64,000 bases of DNA from Polaribacter tangerinus (GTDB lineage Bacteria; Bacteroidota; Bacteroidia; Flavobacteriales; Flavobacteriaceae). Shown here one piece after another: positions 25,767 to 35,333 of this stretch. The translations under genes and the position numbers were made by a program. The DNA lies in assembly GCF_038024095.1 (NCBI RefSeq), contig NZ_CP150668.1, positions 1,426,001 through 1,490,000 of the forward strand, read 5' to 3'. Within the stretch, counting starts at the first letter, position 1. Each line of letters opens with the position of its first letter. Below the pieces are notes generated by a model. It was not told where the DNA came from and searched no databases. It saw only the letters and a program-made list of their open reading frames with translations.

Positions 25767-26900
25767 CTAATGGTGTTCATGTTCTTCTACAGCCATACCT
25801 ATAAATAGTGATGACAACATTGTAAAAATAAACGCTTGTAAAAAAGCTACTAATAACTCAATTACAAATATAAACAACGATAACACTAAAGACATTCCTG
25901 TAGATGCTACCGGACCAAAAGCTTCTTTCATAGTTACCATTAATGCAATTAAACTCATTAACACAAAGTGCCCTGCTGTAATGTTTGCAAACAAACGCAC
26001 CAATAAAGAAAATGGCTTAATAATTACAAAACCAACCAATTCTATAACTGCTAAAATTGGCCTTAGTAAATAAGGTACTCCAGGCATCCAGAGTGTGTGC
26101 GCCCAAAAATCTTTACTTGCGCTAAATATGTAAATAATAGCGGTAAAAATTGCCAAACAAGCAGTAACTGCTATTTGCCCTGTTACGTTAAACCCTAAAG
26201 GCGTTAAACCTAATAAATTTAAAACCCAAATAAAGAAAAACACAGTTAATAAAAAGCCCATGAACTTTTTATATTTTTTCTCTCCAATGTTTGGTCTTGC
26301 AATTTCGTCTCTTACATATAATACCAAAGGCTCTAAAACTCTTCCAAAACCTTTAGGAATATCTCTAACCTTGTACTGTTTTGCCAAACGAGTAAAACCA
26401 AAAAGAAGTAACAAACCTGCTAATAAAATACCAACTACACTTTTTGTTATCGAAAAGTCGATTACTTTTGATGCATTAGCAGCATGATGATCTTCATCGA
26501 AAGAAACCGCTGTTTCGTTAGCATTTAATTCGTAAATTTTTGAGTGAATTTTAGCAAATTTTAAACCTTCTTTTTCTACCACCACATGACCATCATCGTT
26601 ATGATGAAATTCAGAAGACATAAAGGTAACTAATCCTTTAGAAGACCAGATAATTACAGGCAATGGAAAGCCAAAGTGTTTTCTTTCTCCAGCGTTTGAG
26701 GTATATGAAAATAGTGCAAAATCATGAGAATCTTTCAAGTGATGCTTTATGTAAGCCTTTACTTCTTCCTTTGTATTTACCTGACCGCCTTCTTCTTGGG
26801 AAGAGCTTTTCTTATCGGATTCTAATGCAAAAGTTGTACTTGTAATAAGTGCTATTACTGCTATTGTAAGAAACTTGATTGTTTTTTGTGCAATCTTCAT
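25767..26900 (-). CDS. atpB: ATP synthase F0 subunit a, with N-terminal extension
   Basis: Stator half-channel protein. 377 residues, about 100 more than E. coli. It opens with a signal-peptide-like helix (1-25) and a hydrophilic, His-rich stretch (about 26-145, with HHLKDSHD, EFHHNDDGH, DEDHHAAN). The membrane domain follows, with the essential arginine in LLVRLFANITAGHF and a C-terminal EEHEHH. Extended a subunits are known in Bacteroidota; what the periplasmic part does is unknown. Confidence 0.95.
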   Translation of the reverse strand: MKIAQKTIKFLTIAVIALITSTTFALESDKKSSSQEEGGQVNTKEEVKAYIKHHLKDSHDFALFSYTSNAGERKHFGFPLPVIIWSSKGLVTFMSSEFHHNDDGHVVVEKEGLKFAKIHSKIYELNANETAVSFDEDHHAANASKVIDFSITKSVVGILLAGLLLLFGFTRLAKQYKVRDIPKGFGRVLEPLVLYVRDEIARPNIGEKKYKKFMGFLLTVFFFIWVLNLLGLTPLGFNVTGQIAVTACLAIFTAIIYIFSASKDFWAHTLWMPGVPYLLRPILAVIELVGFVIIKPFSLLVRLFANITAGHFVLMSLIALMVTMKEAFGPVASTGMSLVLSLFIFVIELLVAFLQAFIFTMLSSLFIGMAVEEHEHH

Positions 26901-26980
26901 TATAATAATACGCTTTCTAAATTCGGCGCAAAGGTAAGGAATAATTCAAAACTACAAATGTTTTTTTTAAAATTAAAATT

Positions 26981-27370
26981 TTAGGAATTCCTCTTTAAAA
27001 TGAAAATTACAAACAGCAACTCTACAAACAGAAAAATAATAGTGGTAGCTACTATAGAAAGTTTAAAGTTAGGGGCTAAATTAGTAGCTTTTACAAATGG
27101 TTGATAAAACACTGCAGTAAACACAATAATTTTTAACATGAGAGCTCCAAGATAAATAAAACCAAGCTGACCTACTAACTTTTGAACACTCTTTAAAAAC
27201 AATAAATTAATACAGATTAATATTGAAAAGCCTGAGTGAAAAAGATATATTTTCTGAAGAATTTCTGCTGTATTTTTTGACACATTAGAAAACAGCATTT
27301 TGTGCGCTTCTAGGCCCAAAAAATAAAGCAAAATAAATGCTATAAGTAGTCGAACAAGTATTTTAATCAT
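26981..27370 (-). CDS. Small membrane protein of the ATP synthase operon
   Basis: 129 residues, four hydrophobic helices. It sits where many operons have an AtpI-like assembly protein, between atpZ and atpB, and overlaps atpZ by 8 bases. I recall a flavobacterial DUF (DUF6168) at this place but cannot confirm membership. A helper role in c-ring assembly or ion import is inferred from position only. Confidence 0.7.
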   Translation of the reverse strand: MIKILVRLLIAFILLYFLGLEAHKMLFSNVSKNTAEILQKIYLFHSGFSILICINLLFLKSVQKLVGQLGFIYLGALMLKIIVFTAVFYQPFVKATNLAPNFKLSIVATTIIFLFVELLFVIFILKRNS

Positions 27371-27581
27371 TAATTTTATTTGCTTGTTTTATAAGCGCAT
27401 AGGTTGCTATAAATACCGCCAACAAGGTTACCAAACCTTTTAAAAAGGTTGTTTCAAGTAAGTTATCTAACCATTTACCAAGTAAAAAGCCTAAATAAAT
27501 GGTTATACCCATTTGTAAACCTGCACCAGAAAGTGCAATGGCTTTATGATGCGTTTTTTTCGGCTTGTTGTTTTTTGTCAT
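27363..27581 (-). CDS. atpZ: AtpZ/AtpI family protein
   Basis: 72 residues with two membrane helices and the family pattern GAGLQMGITIYLGFLLGKWLD (about 19-39), ending before the small membrane protein. In other bacteria AtpZ and AtpI assist ring assembly or carry Mg/Ca ions. It overlaps the bactofilin gene by 38 bases in another frame, and no later Met gives a complete first helix, so the overlap looks genuine. Confidence 0.8.
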   Translation of the reverse strand: MTKNNKPKKTHHKAIALSGAGLQMGITIYLGFLLGKWLDNLLETTFLKGLVTLLAVFIATYALIKQANKIND

Positions 27582-27966
27582 TATTCTGACTTAATTCTTT
27601 TAAGGCTCCTTTCATTGCACAAGTTGCATTAAAAGTAGCTCCTGGCTCTATAGATAGTTTCCCAATAGTTACATCTCCAGAAATATTAGCAGTAGCTTTA
27701 ATGGTTAAAGTTTTAGATACCAATAATTGTCCGGAAAATTTTCCTTCTATATCTGCATTACCGGCTTCTACAGTGCCTTTTATAGCGCCATCTGTACCAA
27801 TTATTACTCTACCAACGGTCTTTAAAGTTCCTTCTAAAATTCCGTCTATACGAAAATCTCCTTCAGAAGTAATATCTCCTATAAATGAAGAATTTTTTGC
27901 AATTACATTTCGTTCCATAGTTTTTTGATGCTGTTTTTCGCTGTTTTTGTCTTTATTATTAAACAT
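27544..27966 (-). CDS. Bactofilin (polymer-forming cytoskeletal protein)
   Basis: 140 residues. The core (about 20-120) is a right-handed beta-helix with short repeats: SFIGDITSEGDFRIDGILEGTLKTVG, VIIGTDGAIKGTVEAGNADIEGKF, TISGDVTIGKLSIEPGA. Flanking ends are charged and disordered. Bactofilins polymerise without nucleotides and organise cell-shape or envelope machinery. It follows sprE by one base and overlaps atpZ. Confidence 0.9.
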   Translation of the reverse strand: MFNNKDKNSEKQHQKTMERNVIAKNSSFIGDITSEGDFRIDGILEGTLKTVGRVIIGTDGAIKGTVEAGNADIEGKFSGQLLVSKTLTIKATANISGDVTIGKLSIEPGATFNATCAMKGALKELSQNNDKKQQAEKNAS

Positions 27967-27967
27967 G

Positions 27968-30196
27968 TTAATTATCTAATTTTTTTAAAATTATTAGGGC
28001 TTGCTTTCCTTGTGCTGTGGTAGGGTAATTAACCGCTACAAACTCCAAGGATTTTTTGTAGTTTTCTTTGGTGTCACTTTTTCCTATAGCATAGGCTTTT
28101 ATCAATTGTAACTTAGGAACCAATTTCGAGTTTTTTACAAATGGTAAAATGTTAATTACCCTGTCTATTACTTCGCTATAATTCTCTTTTTTGTACAAAT
28201 AATAAATGTCTTTATATAATTTTTCTGTGGCCGTTTCTTCTTTAGCATCAGTAATTTTTTTCTCAGGATTTTTTATAATCTGAGCAAAAACTGTTGTTGG
28301 ATACTCTGTAAGAATTACATTTTTATAAATTGCCGCTTTCTCCTTATTGTTTAGTTCTTTATAAATTTCATATAAATGCCAATTTGCAGGCAGTATTAAT
28401 TCTTTTGAACTAGCAAACTTTAAAACACTCTCCAACCTATCTATGGCTAACTTTTTATTGTTAAACTGGGTTTTATAAATCAATCCTAATTCGAACAAGC
28501 CCTTGTTTCTGTCTTGTATTAATGTGTCTATTTTTTTTGCTGATGTTGGTATGGATGCCAAATAACTCTCTAAATTATAACGTTCGTTTTTCTGTGCGAC
28601 GATAGCCGAATCTTTTGTGGTTTTAGATAATTTTGCTTGAAAAGACCAACGCCAATCATCTGCCAATTGTCTTTTTCCCCATATTTTTTGAAATTCTGTT
28701 TTCCCAAAACCTAAAGATTTGATATTGTAAAAATACCATTTTCCTTTATTTATTGATTGTAAAGAATTGGTGTTTCCTGCAAACGCAATTTGGTTTAACC
28801 TTAATTGAGCTGCTTCGGCATCCTTTTTCTTTAAAGTTGCTATAAAATCTTCAAAATACTCTTTTTGTGCTTCTTTTGGCATTGCAGCAATTTTTAAAAT
28901 ACTGTCATTTTTAGCCACCAATTTTTCATATTTTATAAGTGATGCCAAGTTTTTATGCTTTCTTTTTACTTTTCTAACACGCAAGTTTAAACTATCGGTA
29001 GAAGTTTTTACAACACTATCATAATAACTACTTGCTAACATATAATCTGAATTTTTAAAGTAGATATTTCCTAGTTTTTCAAAAGTAAGAACTTGCTGCT
29101 TTTCTTCGGTATTTTTTGCTCTTAAAGATTTATTGTAAGTAGCAATTGCGAGAGAAATTGAGTCTTGTTTCTCATATAAATTTGCTAGTTGATAATACAA
29201 TTTATTCAAATAAGGCCTATTTTCTCTTTTCTTAATTAACTTTTGAAGAGATGCTACATATGTTTCCGATATAGAATCATTATTTGCAATAGTACTTGCC
29301 AAAGCAATATTTGCATGAATTTTGTATTTGTATGGCGCCTTTTTAAATGATATTAGTTTTTGAAAAACCAAAGCTGCTGAATCTTTTTTATTTTCTTTGG
29401 CATACATTTGCCCCAAAATAAACATGTTTCTTGCTGTTTGCTCTTTATTTTTTTGTGTTCTAATAGCTAATTGTAAATGCTTTTTTACTTTTTGTAGGCT
29501 ATCTGCTTTCTGATAAGCCATCGCCAAAGCGGTGTGCCCTTGTTCTTTAATTTTGTCTGGTAAATTAGACTCTAAACTATCTCTTACCTCTAGTAAAAGT
29601 TTTAATGTTTCTATAGCAAATTGCTCGTTATCCATTCTAATATTTGCCTTTGCTCTCCAGATTTTTGTTTCTGCAATTAAACTAGCATTCGGGTAGTTTG
29701 CAATTACATAATTAAATGCCTCTACTGCAGGCACAAATCTTTGGGTGTAATAACGGGCTTTACCGAGTAATAAATAAGCATCATCTATTTGACGGTTTCT
29801 TTCTAAACCATCAATATTCATGGCATGTTTTTGAATAGCTTTTACTGCTTTTTCTTCTGCTCTGTCAAAAGGAGTCGCTGGTTTTTGAGCATCTGTTGCT
29901 GTTTGTGAATTACCAAAACCTGCACCAGGTCCGCTATTTTTAAAGCTGGGCGCAACAATTTTTCGGTCATCAAAAGTAATGGGTTCTATGGGTAATTGCT
30001 CAAACCAATCATCTTTAAAACCGTCTGCTATGCCTTGTAAACCTTCTTCGAAAGCCTCTTCTCCATTAAATAATATGTTATATTTAGTTGTTAAAACATG
30101 ATAATTTCTATTGATAACAGTATCTTTTTTTGTACTACATGCGTACAAAGCAACTGAAACAATAGTAACTAATAATATTTTTAAAGTATATTTCAT
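27968..30196 (-). CDS. sprE: Type IX secretion lipoprotein SprE/PorW (TPR protein)
   Basis: 742 residues with a lipobox at Cys20 (VALYAC). The N-terminus contains the SprE/PorW pattern RNYHVLTTKYNILFNGEEAFEEG and a proline/glycine-rich segment (about 75-110), then many TPR-like helices through the whole protein. SprE is needed for gliding motility and secretion of adhesins in Flavobacterium johnsoniae; PorW is its Porphyromonas counterpart. Its position upstream of bactofilin and the atp genes is a flavobacterial arrangement. Confidence 0.85.
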   Translation of the reverse strand: MKYTLKILLVTIVSVALYACSTKKDTVINRNYHVLTTKYNILFNGEEAFEEGLQGIADGFKDDWFEQLPIEPITFDDRKIVAPSFKNSGPGAGFGNSQTATDAQKPATPFDRAEEKAVKAIQKHAMNIDGLERNRQIDDAYLLLGKARYYTQRFVPAVEAFNYVIANYPNASLIAETKIWRAKANIRMDNEQFAIETLKLLLEVRDSLESNLPDKIKEQGHTALAMAYQKADSLQKVKKHLQLAIRTQKNKEQTARNMFILGQMYAKENKKDSAALVFQKLISFKKAPYKYKIHANIALASTIANNDSISETYVASLQKLIKKRENRPYLNKLYYQLANLYEKQDSISLAIATYNKSLRAKNTEEKQQVLTFEKLGNIYFKNSDYMLASSYYDSVVKTSTDSLNLRVRKVKRKHKNLASLIKYEKLVAKNDSILKIAAMPKEAQKEYFEDFIATLKKKDAEAAQLRLNQIAFAGNTNSLQSINKGKWYFYNIKSLGFGKTEFQKIWGKRQLADDWRWSFQAKLSKTTKDSAIVAQKNERYNLESYLASIPTSAKKIDTLIQDRNKGLFELGLIYKTQFNNKKLAIDRLESVLKFASSKELILPANWHLYEIYKELNNKEKAAIYKNVILTEYPTTVFAQIIKNPEKKITDAKEETATEKLYKDIYYLYKKENYSEVIDRVINILPFVKNSKLVPKLQLIKAYAIGKSDTKENYKKSLEFVAVNYPTTAQGKQALIILKKLDN

Positions 30197-30418
30197 AAAT
30201 TTAATAACCTCTTTACTAAAACTAAATTCTTATGAAAATAGTATATAGTAAGGGCGTAAAAATACTAATAAAATAAGAATAGGCTAATGGTACGTATTTT
30301 TTATTAAATAGCAACGAAATAATACACACAAAAACAATACTGTAAAAGTGTGCACAAAAATAATTTTACAACAAATTACTATTATTAAAGTTAGTTTCTG
30401 TGAAGTAGTAACCGCTTT

Positions 30419-31114
30419 TTAAACAGAAAAATAGGCCTCTAACTCTTTTAAAGTTTCTGCAGAAGTTGCTATGTCTTTTACTAAATTTCCTTTATCTAAT
30501 ACCACAATTCGCTCACAAACTTCGGTAACATGGGTTAAATCATGACTAGAAATAAGCACTGTTACTTCTTTGTTATCGGTTAGTGTTTTAATAATATTTT
30601 TTAATCTTATTTGGGTAGTCGGATCTAAATTTGCAAAAGGCTCGTCTAAAATTACTACTTGCGGATTTCCCATCATTGCTGCTACAATGCCAACTTTTTT
30701 CTGATTTCCTTTACTTAAATCTCTTAAATATTTTTTCTTCCCAAGAATTTCATCATTAAAAAAATCTGAAAAATCTGCTAGAAAAGTAGTAATATCGGCA
30801 TTGTTCATTCCTCGTAAATCGCCAATAAACTCAAAATACTCTTCTGGTGTTAAATAACCAATTAAAAAAGATTCATCTATAAAAGAGCCTGTAAAAGATT
30901 TCCAAGTTTCGTTTTCGCTTACTAAAATATCATTGTTTGTAATGCTACCCGTTGTTGGTCTAATTAAGTCTAATAATATATTAAAATAAGTTGTTTTTCC
31001 TGCACCGTTGTTTCCTACTAACCCGAAACTTTGTCCTTTAGGAATTTCTAAAGAGGCAATATTTAAAACAGTGGTTTGTCTGTATTTTTTTGAAAGTTCT
31101 GTAGTCTTTATCAT
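30419..31114 (-). CDS. ABC transporter ATP-binding protein
   Basis: 231 residues, one ATPase domain. Walker A GNNGAGKTT (35-43), signature DLSKGNQKKVG in place of LSGGQ (about 138-148), Walker B VVILDEPFANLDP, and the switch His in ISSHD. This group (with a YxxG-type gap and GNNGAGKTT) drives exporters or membrane remodelling systems. Partner of the permease upstream; the gap is 10 bases. Last gene of the PadR operon. Confidence 0.92.
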   Translation of the reverse strand: MIKTTELSKKYRQTTVLNIASLEIPKGQSFGLVGNNGAGKTTYFNILLDLIRPTTGSITNNDILVSENETWKSFTGSFIDESFLIGYLTPEEYFEFIGDLRGMNNADITTFLADFSDFFNDEILGKKKYLRDLSKGNQKKVGIVAAMMGNPQVVILDEPFANLDPTTQIRLKNIIKTLTDNKEVTVLISSHDLTHVTEVCERIVVLDKGNLVKDIATSAETLKELEAYFSV

Positions 31115-31124
31115 AATGTAATCG

Positions 31125-32591
31125 TTAGTTATTTTGATTAAAAGCGTGTATCATTTTGTATTTAGTAGCGATGTACCTTTTGGTAATTAATTTCATAAAA
31201 ACCTTATGAAAAGCTAGTCCAATAAAGCCTAAAGCTGCAATGGTGAGTGTAGCAATTTCGAAACTTACCCACCAATTTATAAGTGCAAAAAGTGCCATTG
31301 GAAAAGCCATAAGCGGTATTCCTATAAGCCACTGAACGGCTCCAGTGCCTTGATAATTAAAAGCTGCTTTTTGATCTAAATCTATTTTTTTTCTATTAAA
31401 AGACCCTCCTAAAAGCAACACGTAAGTATTTACACCTATGTTATAAATCATTGCTGCAAAATGCACTACTAAAATTTTCCATCCGAAGTATACATAAGGA
31501 ATGCCAAGTAAAAACAGTACAATAACACTTATTGTCATTAATGTAAATTTAGATTTTAAATAGCGTTCGTACTTAAAATTCTGACTCATCAGCATGTTAA
31601 AATATCCACTATCCCAAGCAGGAATAAATTGTCCGAAGTTGATTAAAAAAGCACCCGTAGAAAAAACGCCAATAAAAATAAAAAAGGACTCTTTGTCGGC
31701 ATAAATAGGGTTTGGATAAAATATTAACCCATATAAAAGTGCCATTATTAGCATCCAAACCGAAGATTTTGTTCTCTTGTTTCGCCACATTAAACGCAAA
31801 TCGTTTTTTATAAATGGCGCTACATCACCTAGTTTGTCTGTCCAAGATAAATCGGATGCGTTTACTTGTTTTACTTTTTTAGAAACAACTTCATCTAAAT
31901 AAAATAAACCTAAAAGTTGTTTAAAATTTAAACGATATAAAAACATCAACACAAGAATAGCTATCGTGGCATAAATGGGGTTTTCGTATATATAGTAAAA
32001 CCATTTACCTACATAGGCAGGCAAATTAAATATTTGGTAATATTGTACTAAAAACCCACCAATTAAAAGGACTAATAAGAAGCCAAAAGCACTATTATTT
32101 TTATTGATAAGAAAGTTTAAATAATTTACAATTTGTATGAGTAAAATCATAAAAAATAACCACCCCAAAACTCCTTCTACATCATATCCTTCCTTTATGA
32201 GAACTATGGCAAAAGGAATATAAAAAAAGAGCGACATTATATTGAAAAAAGAGGCTGCAGATTTTATTAAAATATAATGAACTATCGTACTTTTTTTAAT
32301 GTTTAAAGTAAGCAGTGGCTGCACATTCATTAAAGGTAGTTTTTGCATTAAAAACCTAAAAATTAAATCGCCGATTACCGCATATAATAAAAATGAGTTT
32401 ACCACTACAAAAGGGTCTTGTGTTGGGTACATTTCTTTTAAGCCAAAGTATGCACCAATTCCCATTAATAAAAACATAACAACAAAATACAGTGCAAAAA
32501 AGCCAATTAGTATTTTTAAACCTATGCTTTTACCAAAAGAGGCTGCTCTGTAAAACTGTTTCCATTCTAATTTTAAAAAATGTGAAATCAT
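31125..32591 (-). CDS. DUF5687-type ABC transporter permease
   Basis: 488 residues with about twelve hydrophobic helices and a cytoplasmic loop near 235-265. It matches the large, flavobacterial ABC membrane proteins known as DUF5687 in length and in the start ISHFLKLEWKQFYRAASFGKSIGLKIL. It is expected to form the channel with the following ATPase. Cargo is unknown. It follows the last of four small paralogous membrane proteins by 51 bases. Confidence 0.82.
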   Translation of the reverse strand: MISHFLKLEWKQFYRAASFGKSIGLKILIGFFALYFVVMFLLMGIGAYFGLKEMYPTQDPFVVVNSFLLYAVIGDLIFRFLMQKLPLMNVQPLLTLNIKKSTIVHYILIKSAASFFNIMSLFFYIPFAIVLIKEGYDVEGVLGWLFFMILLIQIVNYLNFLINKNNSAFGFLLVLLIGGFLVQYYQIFNLPAYVGKWFYYIYENPIYATIAILVLMFLYRLNFKQLLGLFYLDEVVSKKVKQVNASDLSWTDKLGDVAPFIKNDLRLMWRNKRTKSSVWMLIMALLYGLIFYPNPIYADKESFFIFIGVFSTGAFLINFGQFIPAWDSGYFNMLMSQNFKYERYLKSKFTLMTISVIVLFLLGIPYVYFGWKILVVHFAAMIYNIGVNTYVLLLGGSFNRKKIDLDQKAAFNYQGTGAVQWLIGIPLMAFPMALFALINWWVSFEIATLTIAALGFIGLAFHKVFMKLITKRYIATKYKMIHAFNQNN

Positions 32592-32642
32592 AATGTTAGT
32601 ATATAATTTAGTTATTTATAAGTAGTAAATATATTGTTTTTG

Positions 32643-33350
32643 TTACAACCCTTTTACCAATTTGTATTCTGGATACGTTTCTAACAACAATGCTTCTGCC
32701 TTTTTTGGAATTACATAGGCAGAAACATAAAAGAAAATAAGTAATAAAGTAGTACAAAATGACGTAAGTAGCAACCAGTTATTGTCTAAACTACTAAAAT
32801 TAAATTTCATCATGTTTACAATATTAAATATGTTTACAAAAGCAAGGCTAGAAAACGTTTGCCTTGTGGTGCCAATCATAGCCTCTAATAAAAATACTTT
32901 TTCGTTTTCTATTTTTTTATTTTTTTGATGTTTTCTTTCGCTGTGTTGCTTTATTAAATCTGTAATACAAATAATTAAAAGTGAACCTAACACTATATAT
33001 TCGGAATATGGAATTTTTAAAACCAAATAAAGACCAACAAAAATTGCTATTGTTAGAAGTAGCTTAGGCATGGTAAACCATACCTTAAAAAAACGCCATA
33101 AAATTTTACGATATCTTTTGTTCATCTGCTTTTGTTTGGCGTCTACTACATCCATAAAACCAAAAACACCAAATTTTTTAAAAGATGTATCTCTTGCTTC
33201 TTCAAAAGATAAATTGGGTTGTGTTGCCCAAATTTGCTCAATATCATTTGCCAAATGATCTACCAATTCTGTTTGAATATCGTAATGATATACATAATGT
33301 TGCCTGGTAAACTTATAGAGACTTTGTATTTCTGTTGCTGATAATTTCAT
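32643..33350 (-). CDS. Four-helix membrane protein with HAAS-like N-domain (paralogue D)
   Basis: 235 residues. The N-terminal cytoplasmic domain (1-90) holds the motif shared by four adjacent genes, here YDIQTELVDHLANDIE (about 23-38), and a basic linker. Four membrane helices follow (about 92-110, 115-132, 165-185, 195-220). HAAS-type helical domains occur in membrane proteins beside PadR regulators; the assignment is by motif style and context, not proven. It is last of the four and nearest to the ABC permease. Confidence 0.7.
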   Translation of the reverse strand: MKLSATEIQSLYKFTRQHYVYHYDIQTELVDHLANDIEQIWATQPNLSFEEARDTSFKKFGVFGFMDVVDAKQKQMNKRYRKILWRFFKVWFTMPKLLLTIAIFVGLYLVLKIPYSEYIVLGSLLIICITDLIKQHSERKHQKNKKIENEKVFLLEAMIGTTRQTFSSLAFVNIFNIVNMMKFNFSSLDNNWLLLTSFCTTLLLIFFYVSAYVIPKKAEALLLETYPEYKLVKGL

Positions 33351-33354
33351 GTGT

Positions 33355-34029
33355 TTAAACTACTATATTAGGGTATTGTTTCTGAACCTCTTTCTTGTTT
33401 TTTTGATACACAATAGCACAAGACCAATAACATAAAATTAACAATACCAAAATAACTAAGTGTATATTGTTGTGTGTAGCATTTGCATAACTTTCTTGGT
33501 TTCTAAAAGTGGTAGATTGTGCAAAAAATGAAGCTGATAAATTAACAAACTGAAAAAGAGAATTGTTCATGTTTATTTTTAAAAAAAGTGTATTAGTTTG
33601 TCTGTTTATGAGTAAACGGATTAACAGTGCAATTACAAATATTACATAGAGGTAAATAATAAGTCCGAAAAAATCTTCTGAACTACTAAACCAATTCATA
33701 ATTAAATACAAAACATAAAATAATGCACCAGAGATTATAATTTTAGGTAATTTAAAAAATTGCCAAAAATGTTTTAAAGACATTTTAAAAAATTGCTTTT
33801 GTACATTGTTTGTCTTTTCTTTTAAAAGTTTACTAAAACCATTTTTTGAAAAGTTTTTATGAATATGCCGAATCTCACTTTTAAAATCTAATGTTGGATT
33901 CTCGTCTAGTTTGTTTTCTAAAATATTGGCAAAATGATCTACAATTTCTGCTCTAACATCGTAATACTTTATGCCAGAAACATAAATATAGTTATCTATT
34001 TGCAATAGCTGTTCTTTGGTTAATTGCAT
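33355..34029 (-). CDS. Four-helix membrane protein with HAAS-like N-domain (paralogue C)
   Basis: 224 residues, same plan as its neighbours: YYDVRAEIVDHFANILE at about 22-38, then a basic stretch and four hydrophobic helices, the third being weak. Its start overlaps the end of paralogue B by 10 bases, and 4 bases separate it from D. Confidence 0.7.
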   Translation of the reverse strand: MQLTKEQLLQIDNYIYVSGIKYYDVRAEIVDHFANILENKLDENPTLDFKSEIRHIHKNFSKNGFSKLLKEKTNNVQKQFFKMSLKHFWQFFKLPKIIISGALFYVLYLIMNWFSSSEDFFGLIIYLYVIFVIALLIRLLINRQTNTLFLKINMNNSLFQFVNLSASFFAQSTTFRNQESYANATHNNIHLVILVLLILCYWSCAIVYQKNKKEVQKQYPNIVV

Positions 34030-34679
34030 TTCCCTAAAAGTTTATAGTTTCTAATTACTCTTTGATGTTTTTTGTAGAAAATATAATAATTACATACAGA
34101 AAATAAATAAGCAGAAAACATACTAATATGTATTGCATTTATTTCTTTAGGGTTGCTAAGAAATACCATAGCTACTAATAAACCAAGAAATACATTTAAA
34201 CTTTGTGTTTTTAAAACAAAACTAAATGTTGTTTTATGTGTGTTTGTCTTTGTAAAAAAAAGATAAAAGAAAGTAAAAAGTGCACTAATTATAACAGCTT
34301 TAAAAACTACTACAGGAAAAAATTCTATCGTGCTTTTAACTGAATAATTAAAAGAAGATAACGTAATTAATGGAAAAAAGTACGAAAATAGTAACGTGAA
34401 AAAATATTTCTTATAAATTTTTTTGGCTTTGTTAATTATAATTCTGGGTGCAGAAAAGTGTAGGCCGAAGTACAAACTAGAAGATTCATCTAATTGATGA
34501 TTCCATAACTTTTTAACTTGACAAAAAGCAACTGAAAAGTCTATATTTTTATTTTCAATCTTTTCTTCAATATCTGAAATAATATGATCTAATATTTCAG
34601 ACCTGATATCTAAATAATTAAAGTTTTTAACCTCTAAATATTTTTCTACTAAATAAGTTTGCCTAGCTGTTAATTGCAT
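34020..34679 (-). CDS. Four-helix membrane protein with HAAS-like N-domain (paralogue B)
   Basis: 219 residues with YLDIRSEILDHIISDIE at about 22-38 and four hydrophobic helices from about 90. The N-terminal MQLT start is shared with paralogue C, suggesting that these two split most recently. Its ATG overlaps the stop of paralogue A (TAATG), so translation is coupled. Confidence 0.7.
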   Translation of the reverse strand: MQLTARQTYLVEKYLEVKNFNYLDIRSEILDHIISDIEEKIENKNIDFSVAFCQVKKLWNHQLDESSSLYFGLHFSAPRIIINKAKKIYKKYFFTLLFSYFFPLITLSSFNYSVKSTIEFFPVVVFKAVIISALFTFFYLFFTKTNTHKTTFSFVLKTQSLNVFLGLLVAMVFLSNPKEINAIHISMFSAYLFSVCNYYIFYKKHQRVIRNYKLLGKCN

Positions 34680-35332
34680 TATTTGTATAGTTTTTTTAGT
34701 GAATTTAACTTAATAATTGTTTTTTTATACAATCTATAACCAGAGTAAAAGGCAACATAATGAATCATCAAAAGAAAAAACCAACCTACCTTCTGAATGG
34801 TTTCTGGTAAATGACTAAAAAAAGTTGGAAAGACATTTAATATCAAAAAACTCAATACCAAATATATAGTACTGTAATCTAAATTTACAGACCGACCATA
34901 CTTTTTGTTTGATGATTTAATAAACTCAATTAACACAAGTGTTAAAGGAGTGACAAATAGAGTAAAGCACACTACTTCAAATTGCTGAAAAGTAATATTT
35001 TCAGATAAAATATAAAGTAACATAGTTGCACTTAAAAAAAGAATAACATTTTTAACACACTTAAAAAAATTCAAAAACCCTTTGTGATACTCTCTTCTAA
35101 ACCAAGTATTTACATTTTTCCACCCTAAGGCATTTAAGTAGGCTAAATTTCCTAACCAACCTATCTCTACCAAAGAATTCTTAAAAGCACTTTTGAAATT
35201 AATAGATTTAGAATCATGCTCAATAATAGACACAATATGGTCTATCATCTCAATTCTTAGATCCCAATATTTTATTCCTTTCTTTTTAAGGTACTCATCT
35301 ATAAATACTATTTCTTTTTCACTAATATCCAT
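34679..35332 (-). CDS. Four-helix membrane protein with HAAS-like N-domain (paralogue A)
   Basis: 217 residues with YWDLRIEMIDHIVSIIE at about 22-38 and four hydrophobic helices (about 90-110, 117-138, 155-172, 183-203). First of the four and one base behind the PadR gene, so its synthesis is tied to the regulator. The conserved Asp-His in all four copies is the clearest candidate functional pair. Confidence 0.7.
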   Translation of the reverse strand: MDISEKEIVFIDEYLKKKGIKYWDLRIEMIDHIVSIIEHDSKSINFKSAFKNSLVEIGWLGNLAYLNALGWKNVNTWFRREYHKGFLNFFKCVKNVILFLSATMLLYILSENITFQQFEVVCFTLFVTPLTLVLIEFIKSSNKKYGRSVNLDYSTIYLVLSFLILNVFPTFFSHLPETIQKVGWFFLLMIHYVAFYSGYRLYKKTIIKLNSLKKLYK

Positions 35333-35333
35333 C

